NCBI RefSeq assembly: GCF_035918095.1
Contig: NZ_CP109137.1
Span: forward strand, 6,202,001-6,266,000
Length of the DNA stretch: 64,000 bases
Direction: 5' to 3'
Source of the DNA: Streptomyces sp. NBC_01750
GTDB taxonomy: Bacteria > Actinomycetota > Actinomycetes > Streptomycetales > Streptomycetaceae
Of this stretch, positions 7,694-17,296 are shown piece after piece. The notes beneath the pieces were generated by a model. The model had not been told where the DNA came from, did not search any database, and saw only the letters and a list, made by a program, of their open reading frames with translations. Each line of letters starts with the position of its first letter. The stretch's first letter is position 1. Made by a program: the position numbers and the translations under genes.

Positions 7694-8818
7694 TCACTTC
7701 TGGCGCTTGTAGAACGGCAGCGCGACGATCTCGTACGGCTCGTGGGTGCCGCGGATGTCGACGCCGACGCCCTCGCTGCCCGGGACGGCGTGCGTCGCGT
7801 CCACATACGCGATGGCGATCGGCCTGCCGAGGGTCGGGGAGGGCGCACCGGAGGTGACCTCGCCGACGACCTGGCCGCCCGCGACCACGGAGAAGCCGGC
7901 CCGCGGGACCCTGCGGCCCTCGGCGATCAGGCCGACGAGCTTGCGCGGCGGGTTGGACTCGGCGCGCACGGCGGCTGCCTCGAGTGCCTCGCGGCCGACG
8001 AAACGCCCGTCGTTCGTGGTCTTCTCGAACTTCACGACCCGGCCGAGGCCCGCGTCGAACGGGGTCAGCGCGGTGGTCAGTTCATGCCCGTACAGCGGCA
8101 TGCCCGCCTCCAGGCGGAGCGTGTCGCGGCAGGACAGACCGGCCGGGACGAGACCGACGGGCGCGCCCGCCTCGGTCAGCGCCTGCCAGAGCTTCTCGGC
8201 GTACTGCGGCTGGACGAAGAGCTCGAAGCCGTCCTCACCGGTGTAGCCCGTACGGGCGATCAGCGCCGGGACGCCGGCGACCGTGCCGGGCAGGCCGGCG
8301 TAGTACTTCAGCCCGTCCAGGTCGGCGTCGGTCAGCGATGCGAGGATCCCGGGGGACTCCGGGCCCTGGACGGCGATGAGCGCGTACGCGTCGCGGTCGT
8401 CCCGTACCTCGGCGTCGTAGCCCTCGGCGCGGGCGGTCAGCGCGTCCAGCACCACCTGGGCGTTGCCCGCGTTGGCGACGACCATGTACTCCGTCTCGCC
8501 GAGGCGGTAGACGATCAGGTCGTCGAGGATCCCGCCGTCCTCCTGGCAGATCATGGTGTAGCGGGCGCGGCCGACGGCCACTCCGCCGATGTTGCCGACC
8601 AGCGCGAAGTCGAGGAGATCGGCCGCGCGCGGTCCGCTGACGGTGATCTCGCCCATGTGCGACAGGTCGAAGAGACCGGCCTTGGTGCGTACGGCGTTGT
8701 GCTCGTCGCGCTCACTGCCGTACCGCAGCGGCATGTCCCAGCCCGCGAAGTCGGTCATGGTCGCGCCCAGCGAGCGGTGCAGGGCGTCGAGGGCAGTCAG
8801 ACGGGGGACGTGACTCAT
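7694..8818 (-). CDS. gcvT: Glycine cleavage system aminomethyltransferase (T protein), 374 aa
   Basis: Transfers the methylene carbon from the H-protein-bound intermediate to THF, releasing ammonia. The N-terminal folate-binding fold begins [25 protein letters not shown]. Other motifs are [34 protein letters not shown] and the C-terminal barrel with IAYVDA. The ATG at 8818 (MSHVPR) is preferred because GGGAG lies 8 nt upstream; the frame continues 15 codons further without a site. It is the first gene of the operon, and its 5' UTR holds a tandem glycine riboswitch. Confidence 0.95.
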   Translation of the reverse strand: MSHVPRLTALDALHRSLGATMTDFAGWDMPLRYGSERDEHNAVRTKAGLFDLSHMGEITVSGPRAADLLDFALVGNIGGVAVGRARYTMICQEDGGILDDLIVYRLGETEYMVVANAGNAQVVLDALTARAEGYDAEVRDDRDAYALIAVQGPESPGILASLTDADLDGLKYYAGLPGTVAGVPALIARTGYTGEDGFELFVQPQYAEKLWQALTEAGAPVGLVPAGLSCRDTLRLEAGMPLYGHELTTALTPFDAGLGRVVKFEKTTNDGRFVGREALEAAAVRAESNPPRKLVGLIAEGRRVPRAGFSVVAGGQVVGEVTSGAPSPTLGRPIAIAYVDATHAVPGSEGVGVDIRGTHEPYEIVALPFYKRQK

Positions 8819-8852
8819 AGAAGTGGCTCCCAGGGCATGGCCGGCGAGGACA

Positions 8853-9058
8853 ATCCTCCCCATCTGTCATCGGAACCTGAGAGGTTCGTCCCGACCACAC
8901 GTATTGATGGTCGTGACTTGCACCTTGGGTGGAGCCACTCGACAGCGGCTCGCTTTTCAGATCTGCCTCATCACACGCGGTACGGGGCCTGAGAGATTCA
9001 AGGGAGGGACTTGCTCCTTCGGCGCCCGGCGCACACAGTGGCCAGGACTCTCCCGCGT
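8853..9058 (-). promoter_or_regulatory. Tandem glycine riboswitch upstream of gcvT
   Basis: Read on the minus strand, two glycine-aptamer copies are visible. The first has GGGAGAG, the conserved GCGCCGAAGGAGCAAGTCC core and the closing CTCTCAGGC. The second has GGCTCCACCCAAGGTGCAAG, the closing CTCTCAGGTTCCGATGACAG, and then GGGGAGG about 30 nt before the gcvT start. This is the two-aptamer arrangement of gcv-associated glycine riboswitches, which in Streptomyces activate gcvT when glycine is high. The expression platform is not obvious by eye. Confidence 0.9.
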
Positions 9059-9177
9059 GGATTCAAGCGGCCGGTATGCAGTTGGCGGGCACATCATTGC
9101 ACGCATCGCGCCAGAGTGGTGCGTGTGGTCCGGAACGCGGCCGCGCCTGCCCGAAGTGGCCCGCAGCTGCGAATAGG

Positions 9178-9205
9178 TTGTGTCGCATTACCAATTCTTT
9201 ACACT
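9178..9205 (+). promoter_or_regulatory. Candidate promoter of the P-loop gene
   Basis: TTGTGT (9178-9183), a 16-bp spacer and TACACT (9200-9205) resemble a vegetative sigma-70-type promoter 42 bp before the next start. It is the least GC-rich stretch of the intergenic region. Prediction by eye only. Confidence 0.35.
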
Positions 9206-9246
9206 TCATGGGCAAGGGTGAGCGTGACCCGACATGGGGGAGGGTG

Positions 9247-9915
9247 ATGACGTTGCAGCAGTCCGGTGCCTGTGCGACGACCGCGGGGGTGCCCGCCCGG
9301 CCGGACATGTCCGCACGGGAACTGCGCGGGGCGCCCGAGGCCATACTGCGCGACCTCAGGGACCGCTCGGGGCGCAGTCCGCACAGTCTGGTCTTCGCCG
9401 CCGGTGATGTGGTGGTCGTCTCCGGCCTGCCCGGCAGCGGCAAGTCCACGTTGATCCGGCGCGCGGCGCGCGGCCGTGTCATCGACTCGCAGGACACCCG
9501 GGACCGCTGGGAGGCCCTGATGCCGCGGCTGCTGCCGTACGCCGTCTACCGCCCGCTGGTACGGATCGCCCACTACGCCGGGCTGAGGCGGGCGCTGCGC
9601 TCCGGCGAGAGTGTCGTCGTCCATGACTGCGGTACGCAGACCTGGGTGCGGCGCTGGCTGGTCCGCGTGGCGCTCCGTCGCGGGAGCGGTCTCCATCTGG
9701 TGCTGCTCGACGTCACGCCCGAGGTCGCCAGACAGGGCCAGCGCGAGCGGGGTCGCGGTGTCTCCGGGTACGCCTTCGCCCGGCACCGGCGCGCGGTCGG
9801 GCATCTGATCGGCGACGCGGAGGCGGGCCGGCTGCCGGCGGGCTGCGCTTCGGCGGTGCTGCTGGACCGGGACGCGGCGGGGGTGCTGGCGCGGGTCGGC
9901 TTCGAGAAGCCGTAG
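9247..9915 (+). CDS. P-loop kinase-like ATP-binding protein, 222 aa
   Basis: AAA/zeta-toxin-like P-loop NTPase. Walker A GLPGSGKST lies at residues 60-68, preceded by a hydrophobic strand (FAAGDVVVVSG). A later strand, ESVVVHDCGTQTWVRRWLV, is in the position of Walker B, and the LLDVTPEVARQGQRERG segment resembles the lid of small-molecule or polynucleotide kinases. GGGAGGG precedes the ATG closely, which supports the start at 9247; the frame extends upstream through riboswitch sequence that is not coding. The substrate cannot be told. It is divergent from gcvT and upstream of two SseB-family genes. Confidence 0.75.
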   Translation: MTLQQSGACATTAGVPARPDMSARELRGAPEAILRDLRDRSGRSPHSLVFAAGDVVVVSGLPGSGKSTLIRRAARGRVIDSQDTRDRWEALMPRLLPYAVYRPLVRIAHYAGLRRALRSGESVVVHDCGTQTWVRRWLVRVALRRGSGLHLVLLDVTPEVARQGQRERGRGVSGYAFARHRRAVGHLIGDAEAGRLPAGCASAVLLDRDAAGVLARVGFEKP

Positions 9916-10053
9916 GGCGGTGCGCGCGGGGCTGGGACTCGGCCTCTGAGGCCTTTGAGGAGCGGGATCCGCGGAGCCCCGGTTCATGTCCGTCGGGCCG
10001 CGGAGTTAGGCTCGTGGCGCGCAGCCGTGGAAGCCGGGGGAGAAGGACCGCAC

Positions 10054-10824
10054 ATGGAGATACCGGAGCAGACCCATCCGTATCCGTCTTCCGGCTGGCC
10101 GGGGAACGAGCTGGAAGAGGTGCTCGGCGCATCGCTCGGCAACCCCTCGGCAGGCGGCCGGCTGGTCGAGGTGCTCGGCCGCAGTCATATCTGGGTGCCG
10201 CTGCCCAACGGCGGCGGACCCGACAGCCCCGATCTCGATCTGCCCACGATGGAGATCGACGGCGCTCCCTATGTCCCGGTCTTCAGCTCCGAGCAGCAGT
10301 ATCTGCAGTGCGTCGGCAGCCATGTCTCCTTCACCGTCGCGCCCGCACGGGAATTCGCCCGCGGGCTGCCTCCGCAGCTCGGTATCGCCGTGAATCCCGG
10401 CGGTACGGTCGGCGCGCCGCTGCCGCCGCCCGCGGTCGCCGAGCTGTGCCGGGTGGGACGTACACCGCTGGACGGCCCCGCGACCGGCGGCCGGGTCCGG
10501 CTCTTCGAGCCCGACTGGCAGGAAGAGCCGGTCGACTTCCTCGCCGCCGCGGCCGGGGAGTTCGAGGCCTCCGGCGTCGTCCTCACCGCCCGTCGTGCGC
10601 TCGCCTCCATCGAGGGCGACCCGCCGGCCCTCTTCATAGGTGTCCAGCTCTCCTCCTGGGAGGCCGCCGAGCGCAATGCCCCGATGGACGCGCTCGGCCG
10701 GGCGCTCGGCCGGGTCCAGGTGGGCTGGCCGGTCAACCTCGTACTGCTGGATGCCGCCCAGGACCCGGTCGGCGCATGGATGCTGGAGCGGGTGCGGCCC
10801 TTCTACGAACGGCCGCACTTGTAG
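10054..10824 (+). CDS. SseB-family protein, 256 aa
   Basis: Resembles the SseB (enhanced serine sensitivity) family: FPLPNGGGPDSPDL-like strand region, then ...MEIDGAPYVPVFSSEQQYLQ, the SseB N-terminal signature, and a C-terminal half ending LVLLDAAQDPVGAWMLERVRPFYER. There is no signal peptide or membrane segment. The ATG at 10054 has GGGGGAGAAGGA upstream. The biochemical role is unknown; in E. coli the family name comes from an effect on serine tolerance. It lies next to a second member and close to the glycine/serine operon. Confidence 0.75.
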   Translation: MEIPEQTHPYPSSGWPGNELEEVLGASLGNPSAGGRLVEVLGRSHIWVPLPNGGGPDSPDLDLPTMEIDGAPYVPVFSSEQQYLQCVGSHVSFTVAPAREFARGLPPQLGIAVNPGGTVGAPLPPPAVAELCRVGRTPLDGPATGGRVRLFEPDWQEEPVDFLAAAAGEFEASGVVLTARRALASIEGDPPALFIGVQLSSWEAAERNAPMDALGRALGRVQVGWPVNLVLLDAAQDPVGAWMLERVRPFYERPHL

Positions 10825-10947
10825 TCGTCAAGTCGGTGTCAGGACTGCCGATTAAGCTGGTTTGATGGCCTTACCGCAGCACTCGTGTGCCCGGGGCGGC
10901 TGTGGTGTTGCTGCATCGAAGAGGCATCGAAGAGGGGCGGAACCAGG

Positions 10948-11739
10948 GTGAGTGCGTCAGGCACCGCGGCGGCCGGGCAGGTCGAGCACATGCTGCGCCA
11001 GGTGACTCCCGGACGCTACGACGCGTACGAGGCGCTGCTGCACGCCATCGCCGACCCGTCGAACGGCCAGGTCTGGATGCTGCTCTGGCACGGCCAGGCC
11101 GGATCGTCGGACGCCCAGTACGGCAACATGGAGGTCGACGGCGTCGGCTACGCGCCCTGCGTCACCTCCGCCCAGGAGCTCTCCGTCTCCGGCTGGAACC
11201 GTGCCCACGAGGTGGTCACCGGCCGGGACATCGCCCGCGCGCTGTACCCGGACCGCTGGGGTATCTGGCTCAACCCGCACGCGCCGGGCGGCGGCGTCGG
11301 CATCCCCTGGCTGGATCTGCGCCGCATCGCCACCGGCCTCGACCGGATGCCCGCAGGACCGCTGCGACTGTCCGAACCGGCCATCGAGCTCCCGCACTTC
11401 TACGGCCTGCTCGCCCAGAATGCCCACCGCACGCACGCGATCCGCTCGCTGCGCCGCGCCTGGGTGCAGCCCGCGCTCGGCGCTCCGTATCTCGCCATCG
11501 GGCTCGATCTGTACGACACGAGCAGGCAGTCCGTGGACACGGTGCGGGCGATGATGCAGCAGTCGATCGCCGCGGTACCGGACGGGTTGCCGGTCTCCAC
11601 CGTCGCGATGTCCGACGAGTACGACCCCGTCACGATGTGGCTGCGGGCCAACGCCCGCCCGTTCTACGACCGTGAGGCCCATGCCGGCGGCGTGCCCGCC
11701 GGCGGCGGCTACGGCTATCCGCCGCCGCACGGCCGCTGA
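10948..11739 (+). CDS. Second SseB-family protein, 263 aa
   Basis: Follows the previous gene by 123 bp and shows the same layout: MEVDGVGYAPCVTSAQELS aligns with MEIDGAPYVPVFSSEQQYL of its neighbour, and both end with a ...W(L/M)...PFY motif (MWLRANARPFYDR). The pair therefore looks like an ancient duplication. The GTG at 10948 is chosen for the upstream GAGGGG. The last 20 residues are Gly/Pro-rich (GGGYGYPPPHGR). Function unknown. Confidence 0.7.
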   Translation: MSASGTAAAGQVEHMLRQVTPGRYDAYEALLHAIADPSNGQVWMLLWHGQAGSSDAQYGNMEVDGVGYAPCVTSAQELSVSGWNRAHEVVTGRDIARALYPDRWGIWLNPHAPGGGVGIPWLDLRRIATGLDRMPAGPLRLSEPAIELPHFYGLLAQNAHRTHAIRSLRRAWVQPALGAPYLAIGLDLYDTSRQSVDTVRAMMQQSIAAVPDGLPVSTVAMSDEYDPVTMWLRANARPFYDREAHAGGVPAGGGYGYPPPHGR

Positions 11740-12176
11740 GTCGGCCGTGACAGCACATTGACGCTCAGGGCCTGACCTGCTGATTCCATGCCCCAACTTC
11801 ACACTTGGGGTGCAATTGTGTGCGCTTGGACCTTCAAACGCCTTGCAATCGAAGAGCCGCCCTCGTCCGCATGGCGGCACAACAGTCAACTTTCGCCCCA
11901 TTTGCGATATTTGGCGTTCCGCTCAGTCGGTGGCTCCGTCCGTATAACGGAAACCCCCTCCCCTCATCACGTTTGAGCAAACATTCCCCGAGGGGTCTGG
12001 CGGGTGATCGCGGCAGCGTTGAAGACTCCCGGCAACAAGGACCCTTCGGTCCTGTGTACGACCAGCTTTTTCGAACATTCCTCGCAACACACACAACTGC
12101 ACCACTGATGTGAACGAAGCCGCTACAGCGGCGGGCATGGGTCGGTCACCGCCGGCCGAGAGGGGTCCCCACCACG
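11740..12176. other. 437-bp intergenic region before the peptide transporter
   Basis: No coding potential is seen in any frame. It contains a small stem-loop CCCCAACTTCACACTTGGGG (about 11793-11812) just past the SseB gene, a TATAAC hexamer at 11943 and a hairpin AGGACC-CTTC-GGTCCT (12038-12053). GC is lower than in the neighbours. It most likely holds the promoter and a structured leader for the opp operon, but no recognised riboswitch motif is visible. Confidence 0.4.
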
Positions 12177-13175
12177 ATGACGGCACCACTGCACGACACG
12201 AGCGCGGCCGAAACCGCGGCCGTCGATGTCGCCGCCGATGTCCCGCAGAAGGCCATCGAAGGGCGTTCGCCCTGGAAGATCGCCTGGATCCGGTTGAAGC
12301 GTGACAAGGTCGCACTTGTCGGCGGTTTCGTGGTGCTCCTCCTGATCGTGGTCGCGATATTCGCTCCACTGATCGTGAGTCTGCTCGGCCACCCGCCGGA
12401 GGAGCTCCACGAGGATGCGATCGACCCGCTGTTGGGTACCCCGATCGGTGACTGGGGTGGCATCAATTCCGACTTCCTCTTCGGAGTTGAGCCGGTCAAC
12501 GGCCGGGACGTCTTCAGCCGAATCGTCTACGGCGCGCGGATCTCGCTTCTCGTCGCCTTCCTGTCCGCCTTCGTCGCGGTCACCCTGGGCACCGTCTTCG
12601 GAGTCGTCGCCGGCTACTTCGGCGGCTGGGTCGACGCGGCGATCAGCCGGGTGATGGACCTGCTGCTGGCCTTCCCGCAGCTGCTCTTCATCATCGCCCT
12701 GATCTCGGTCGTCCCGAATGAACTGTGGGGCTTCTCCGGTTCGGGTCTGCGCATCGCGGTCCTCGTCCTGGTGATCGGCTTCTTCGGCTGGCCGTACATC
12801 GGCCGGATCGTGCGCGGGCAGACGCTCTCGCTGCGTGAGCGGGAGTACGTCGAAGCGGCGCGCAGCCTCGGTGCGGGCCGTACGTACATCCTCTTCCGGG
12901 AGCTGCTGCCGAACCTGGTGGCCCCGATCACCGTCTACACGACGCTGATGATCCCCACCAACGTCCTGACGGAAGCCGCCCTGAGCTTCCTCGGCGTTGG
13001 CGTCAAGCCGCCCACTCCGTCGTGGGGCGAGATGCTCTCGACGGCCGTGCGCACCTACGAGGACGATCCGCTGTTCATGATCATCCCGGGCCTGGCGATC
13101 TTCGTCACCGTGTTGGCCTTCAATCTCTTCGGCGACGGCGTACGAGATGCGCTGGACCCGAAGGGGTCCCGCTGA
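12177..13175 (+). CDS. Oligopeptide/dipeptide ABC transporter permease, DppC/OppC type, 332 aa
   Basis: Inner-membrane permease. The first membrane helix (ALVGGFVVLLLIVVAIFAPLIV) is at about residues 45-68, followed by a periplasmic loop with NGRDVFSRIVYGARISL, the family signature of DppC/OppC. Four to five further helices follow. The EAA loop that docks the ATPases is EYVEAARSLGAGRTYILFRELLPN. The protein ends FNLFGDGVRDALDPKG, also typical. It is the first gene of the transporter set, 108 bp before the binding-protein gene. The order C, A, B, D, F is unusual but common in Streptomyces. Confidence 0.92.
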   Translation: MTAPLHDTSAAETAAVDVAADVPQKAIEGRSPWKIAWIRLKRDKVALVGGFVVLLLIVVAIFAPLIVSLLGHPPEELHEDAIDPLLGTPIGDWGGINSDFLFGVEPVNGRDVFSRIVYGARISLLVAFLSAFVAVTLGTVFGVVAGYFGGWVDAAISRVMDLLLAFPQLLFIIALISVVPNELWGFSGSGLRIAVLVLVIGFFGWPYIGRIVRGQTLSLREREYVEAARSLGAGRTYILFRELLPNLVAPITVYTTLMIPTNVLTEAALSFLGVGVKPPTPSWGEMLSTAVRTYEDDPLFMIIPGLAIFVTVLAFNLFGDGVRDALDPKGSR

Positions 13176-13282
13176 CCCCCACACGTCCCTGCGGACACAC
13201 CGCCCCTGCCGAAGCCGTCAGGAGCAATAGCCCAGAACCACGGCCCTCAAGGGCAGTGACTACTACGGAGGTTGCGAGCATC

Positions 13283-15058
13283 GTGACAACCAATCGCACG
13301 TCGAAGCGCAGGCTTGCCGCAGGCACGGCTGTCGTGCTCGCGGCCCTGCTGACCGCCACGGCATGTGGCGGCAAGGACGACGGCAAGGACGGCGCCGGCA
13401 AGGCGGCCGGCTTCAACGCCGGCATTGGCAAGGTCGCCAACGCGTCCGACACCAAGGGCGGCACGCTGAAGTTCGTCGGCACCCAGGACGCCGACTCGTG
13501 GGACCCGCAGCGCGGTTACTACGGCTTCATGTGGGACTTCGCCCGCTATTACACCCGCCAGCTCGTCAGCTTCAAGGCGGCGCCGGGCCAGGGCAGCACC
13601 GAGCTCGTCCCGGACCTCGCGACCGCGAAGGCCGAGATATCGGACGGCGGCAAGACCTACAAGTACACCCTCAAGGACAACGTGACCTGGGAGGACGGCA
13701 CGCCCGTCACCTCGCAGGAGATCAAGTACGGCATCGAGCGCACCTGGGCTCAGGACGTCATCTCCGGCGGTCCGGTCTACCTGATGCAGGTGCTCGACCC
13801 GAAGACCGAGTACAAGGGTCCGTACAAGGACAAGGCCGCGGACAAGCTCGGCCTGAAGGCGATCGAGACGCCGGACGCGAAGACCATCGTCTTCAAGCTG
13901 CCGAAGCCGAACGGTGACTTCGAGCAGATGCTCGCCATGCCGGCGGCCTCGCCGGTGAAGAAGGAGAAGGACACCGCCTCCAAGTACGGCCTGAAGCCCT
14001 TCTCCAACGGCCCGTACAAGATCGACTCGTACGCGCCGAACAAGTCGATGTCGCTGTCCCGCAACACCAACTGGAAGCCCGCCTCGGACACCATCCGCAA
14101 GGCGCTTCCGGACAAGATCACGGTCACCTTCATGACCAACGCGGACGACATGGACAAGCGCCTGCTCAAGGGCGACTTCGATGTCGACATCAACGCGACG
14201 GGCATCGGCCAGGCGGCGCGTACCACCGCCCTGCGCAAGCACAAGGACAACCTCGACAACGGCCAGACCGGCTTCATCCGCTACGCGGTCTTCCCGCAGA
14301 CGGTCAAGCCGTTCGACAACATCGAGTGCCGCAAGGCAGTCATTTACGCCGCCGACAAGAAGTCGCTGCAGACCGCCCGTGGCGGCCCGCAGGCCGGTGG
14401 CGACATCGCCCCGAACATGCTCCCCGCGGGCATCAAGGGTTCCGACCCCACGTACGACCCGTACGAGGTCCTCAAGAACGACAGCAAGCCGAACGTCGAG
14501 AAGGCCAAGGCCGCGCTGAAGGCCTGTGGCCAGCCGAACGGCTTCAAGACCACCATCGCGGTGCGCAACAACAAGCCGGTCGAGGTCGCCACGGCCGTCT
14601 CGCTGCAGAACGCGCTGAAGCAGGTCGGCATCGACGCTCAGGTCGACCAGTTCGACGGCGCCCAGACGTCCGGCATCATCGGTTCGCCGAAGGTCGTCAA
14701 GTCCAAGGGCTACGGCATCATCATCATGGGCTGGGGCGCGGACTTCCCGACCGGCCAGGGCTTCTCGCAGCCGCTGGTCGACGGCCGGTTCATCCTGCAG
14801 AGCGGTAACAACAACTTCTCCGAGCTGAACGACCCCGCGGTCAACAAGCTCTTCGACCAGGCCATCGCCGAGACCGACCCGGCCAAGGCCGGCGAGATCT
14901 ACAAGCAGATGAACCAGAAGGTCTCCGAGGCTGCTGTCTACCTGCCCTTCGTCTACGACAAGACGATCACCTGGCGCAGCACCCGCCTGACCAACGCCTA
15001 CACCGCGGACGCCTACAACGGCCGCTACGACTACGCCTCGCTCGGCGTCGTCAAGTAA
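13283..15058 (+). CDS. Peptide-binding lipoprotein of the ABC transporter (SBP family 5), 591 aa
   Basis: Solute-binding component. It has an N-terminal lipoprotein signal (KRRLAAGTAVVLAALL, then TATACGG with the lipidated Cys near residue 29) and an Asp/Lys/Gly-rich linker. The family-5 extracellular domain follows, with the landmarks GGTLKFVGTQD, WDPQRGYYGF, NVTWEDGTPVTSQEIKYGIE and, near the end, AAVYLPFVYDKTI. The GTG at 13283 has GGAGG 11 nt upstream. A strong hairpin follows the gene, which would let the binding protein be made in excess of the permeases and ATPases. Confidence 0.92.
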   Translation: MTTNRTSKRRLAAGTAVVLAALLTATACGGKDDGKDGAGKAAGFNAGIGKVANASDTKGGTLKFVGTQDADSWDPQRGYYGFMWDFARYYTRQLVSFKAAPGQGSTELVPDLATAKAEISDGGKTYKYTLKDNVTWEDGTPVTSQEIKYGIERTWAQDVISGGPVYLMQVLDPKTEYKGPYKDKAADKLGLKAIETPDAKTIVFKLPKPNGDFEQMLAMPAASPVKKEKDTASKYGLKPFSNGPYKIDSYAPNKSMSLSRNTNWKPASDTIRKALPDKITVTFMTNADDMDKRLLKGDFDVDINATGIGQAARTTALRKHKDNLDNGQTGFIRYAVFPQTVKPFDNIECRKAVIYAADKKSLQTARGGPQAGGDIAPNMLPAGIKGSDPTYDPYEVLKNDSKPNVEKAKAALKACGQPNGFKTTIAVRNNKPVEVATAVSLQNALKQVGIDAQVDQFDGAQTSGIIGSPKVVKSKGYGIIIMGWGADFPTGQGFSQPLVDGRFILQSGNNNFSELNDPAVNKLFDQAIAETDPAKAGEIYKQMNQKVSEAAVYLPFVYDKTITWRSTRLTNAYTADAYNGRYDYASLGVVK

Positions 15059-15124
15059 ATCCCAGTCAGTTCACGTTCCAGTGCCACACCCGCTAGGCAC
15101 GAAGGGCAGGTGATGGCCGCGAGC

Positions 15125-15168
15125 GGTGGCCCGGGGCCCTCTCCATAAGAGAGGGCCCCCGGGCCACC
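15125..15168 (+). terminator. Strong hairpin between binding protein and permease genes
   Basis: About 19 bp of G/C-rich inverted repeat (GGTGGCCCGGGGCCCTCTC and its complement with one bulge) around a CATAA loop, 16 bp before the next GTG start. It has no T run. It probably gives partial termination or 3'-end protection of the binding-protein mRNA. Confidence 0.7.
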
Positions 15169-15183
15169 GTCGGGCCGAGCGCA

Positions 15184-16182
15184 GTGCTTGCATATCTCAT
15201 CAGGCGAATCTTCGCCGTCATCGTCATGCTGATGGTCATCACGCTGGTGACCTTCGGAATCTTCTTCCTCTTCCCCAAGATGATCGGGACGGACCCGGCG
15301 CTGTACTTCGTCGGCAAACAGTCCGACCCCGCCTCCATCGAGGGCATCCGGCAGAAGATGGGCCTGGACGACCCGATCCTGGTCCAGTTCGGGAAGTTCG
15401 TGGCCGGGCTGGCTGTCGGACGGACGTACGCCAACGGCTCCGACGTGACGCAATGCGCCGCGCCCTGCTTCGGGTACTCGTTCAAAACCGAGCAGGAGGT
15501 CTGGCCGCTGCTGCTCGAGTGGCTGCCGGTCACCCTCTCGCTCGCCGCGGGTGCTGTCGTGCTCTGGGTGATCGGTGGTGTCTCCACCGGCATCATCTCC
15601 GCCCTCAAGCGCGGTACGCCGCTGGACCGTTCGGCGATGGGCATCGCTCTCGGCGGTGTCTCGCTGCCCATCTACTTCACCGGCATGCTCTCCCTGGCGC
15701 TCTTCTCCGACCAGCTGGGGTGGTTCGACCGGCCGGACGCGGCGTTCAGTGAGGATCCGGCGGCCTGGTTCAACGGCATGGTTCTGCCGTGGGTCACGCT
15801 GGCCTTCCTGTACGCCGCGATGTACGCCAGGCTCACCCGCGCCACCATGCTGGAGGTCCTCAACGAGGACTACATCCGCACCGCCAGAGCCAAGGGCCTC
15901 ACGGAACCGGTGGTCATCGGCAAGCACGCGATGCGCTCGACCATGACCCCGATCCTGACCGTCCTCGGCCTGGACCTCGGAGCCCTGGTGGGCGGCGCGG
16001 TCCTGACCGAGAGCACCTTCTCCCTGCACGGCCTCGGCTACAACGCGGTGAAGGCAATCAGCGACCACGATCTGCCCGTGATCCTCGGAGTCACGCTCAT
16101 CGCGGCCTTCTTCGTCGTCCTCGCCAACCTCGTCGTGGACCTCATGTACGCAGTGATCGACCCCCGAGTGAGGCTCTCATGA
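15184..16182 (+). CDS. Oligopeptide/dipeptide ABC transporter permease, DppB/OppB type, 332 aa
   Basis: Begins with the DppB signature helix LIRRIFAVIVMLMVITLVTFGIFFLFP and has the typical large loop with GIRQKMGLDDPILVQFGKFVAG. The EAA loop reads EDYIRTARAKGLTEPVVIGKHAMR, and the last helix ends [15 protein letters not shown]. The GTG start has only a weak purine-rich site. The stop overlaps the next ATG (ATGA), so it is coupled to the ATPase gene. Confidence 0.92.
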   Translation: MLAYLIRRIFAVIVMLMVITLVTFGIFFLFPKMIGTDPALYFVGKQSDPASIEGIRQKMGLDDPILVQFGKFVAGLAVGRTYANGSDVTQCAAPCFGYSFKTEQEVWPLLLEWLPVTLSLAAGAVVLWVIGGVSTGIISALKRGTPLDRSAMGIALGGVSLPIYFTGMLSLALFSDQLGWFDRPDAAFSEDPAAWFNGMVLPWVTLAFLYAAMYARLTRATMLEVLNEDYIRTARAKGLTEPVVIGKHAMRSTMTPILTVLGLDLGALVGGAVLTESTFSLHGLGYNAVKAISDHDLPVILGVTLIAAFFVVLANLVVDLMYAVIDPRVRLS

Positions 16183-17276
16183 CCGATCTGACGAAGACCG
16201 GCGCCGTCGGCGAGCCCGTCTCCGCGGGCTCGGCCCCCTCCACCGCCTTCCTCGAGGTACGCGACCTCCAGGTGCACTTCCCGACCGACGACGGTCTCGT
16301 GAAGTCGGTCGACGGACTCTCCTTCACGCTGGAGAAGGGCAAGACCCTCGGCATCGTGGGTGAGTCCGGTTCCGGCAAGTCGGTGACCTCGCTCGGCATC
16401 ATGGGCCTGCACCGCGTCGGCCAGTACGGCCGGCAGAAGGCGCACCTCTCCGGCGAGATCTGGCTGAACGGCAAGGAACTGTTGACCGCAGATCCGGACG
16501 AGGTACGCCGCCTGCGCGGCCGCGACATGGCGATGATCTTCCAGGATCCGCTGTCCGCGATGCATCCGTACTTCACCATCGGCAAGCAGATCAGCGAGGC
16601 GTACCAGGTCCACAACAAGGCGGACAAGAAGACCGCCCTGAAGCGGGCCGTCGAGTTGCTGGACCGGGTGGGCATCCCGGAGCCCCACAAGCGGGTGGAC
16701 AGCTACCCGCACGAGTTCTCCGGCGGTATGCGCCAGCGCGCGATGATCGCGATGGCGCTGGTCAACAACCCCGAGCTGCTCATCGCGGACGAGCCGACCA
16801 CCGCGCTGGACGTCACCGTCCAGGCGCAGATCCTCGACCTGATCCGGGATCTGCAGAAGGAGTTCGGCTCCGCGGTCATCATCATCACCCATGACCTGGG
16901 CGTCGTCGCCGAGCTGGCCGACGACATCCTGGTGATGTACGGCGGCCGCTGCGTCGAGCGGGGTCCGGCCGAGAAGGTCTTCTACGAGCCGCAGCACCCC
17001 TACACCTGGGGCCTGCTGGGCTCGATGCCGCGTATCGACCGTGACCAGACCGAGCGCCTCATCCCGGTCAAGGGTTCCCCGCCCAGCCTGATCAACATCC
17101 CCAGTGGCTGTGCTTTCCACCCGCGTTGCCCGTACGCCGATGTGCCCAAGGGCGGGATCACCCGCACCGAGCGGCCGGAGCTGCGGGAGGTCGGCAGCCG
17201 ACACCACTCGGCCTGCCACATGTCGCAGGAGGACCGCACGCGGATCTGGACCGAAGAGATTGCGCCGAAGCTTTGA
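16179..17276 (+). CDS. Peptide ABC transporter ATP-binding protein, DppD/OppD type, 365 aa
   Basis: Walker A GESGSGKS (residues 61-68), Q-loop [16 protein letters not shown] signature [15 protein letters not shown], Walker [13 protein letters not shown], and the H-loop THD. The C-terminal oligopeptide-transporter domain has [20 protein letters not shown] and a last Cys in SACHM. It pairs with the next gene as a heterodimeric ATPase on the cytoplasmic face. ATGA overlap with the permease; 20 bp before the second ATPase. Confidence 0.94.
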   Translation: MTDLTKTGAVGEPVSAGSAPSTAFLEVRDLQVHFPTDDGLVKSVDGLSFTLEKGKTLGIVGESGSGKSVTSLGIMGLHRVGQYGRQKAHLSGEIWLNGKELLTADPDEVRRLRGRDMAMIFQDPLSAMHPYFTIGKQISEAYQVHNKADKKTALKRAVELLDRVGIPEPHKRVDSYPHEFSGGMRQRAMIAMALVNNPELLIADEPTTALDVTVQAQILDLIRDLQKEFGSAVIIITHDLGVVAELADDILVMYGGRCVERGPAEKVFYEPQHPYTWGLLGSMPRIDRDQTERLIPVKGSPPSLINIPSGCAFHPRCPYADVPKGGITRTERPELREVGSRHHSACHMSQEDRTRIWTEEIAPKL

Positions 17277-17296
17277 GTGAGACAAAGGATTCCGAG

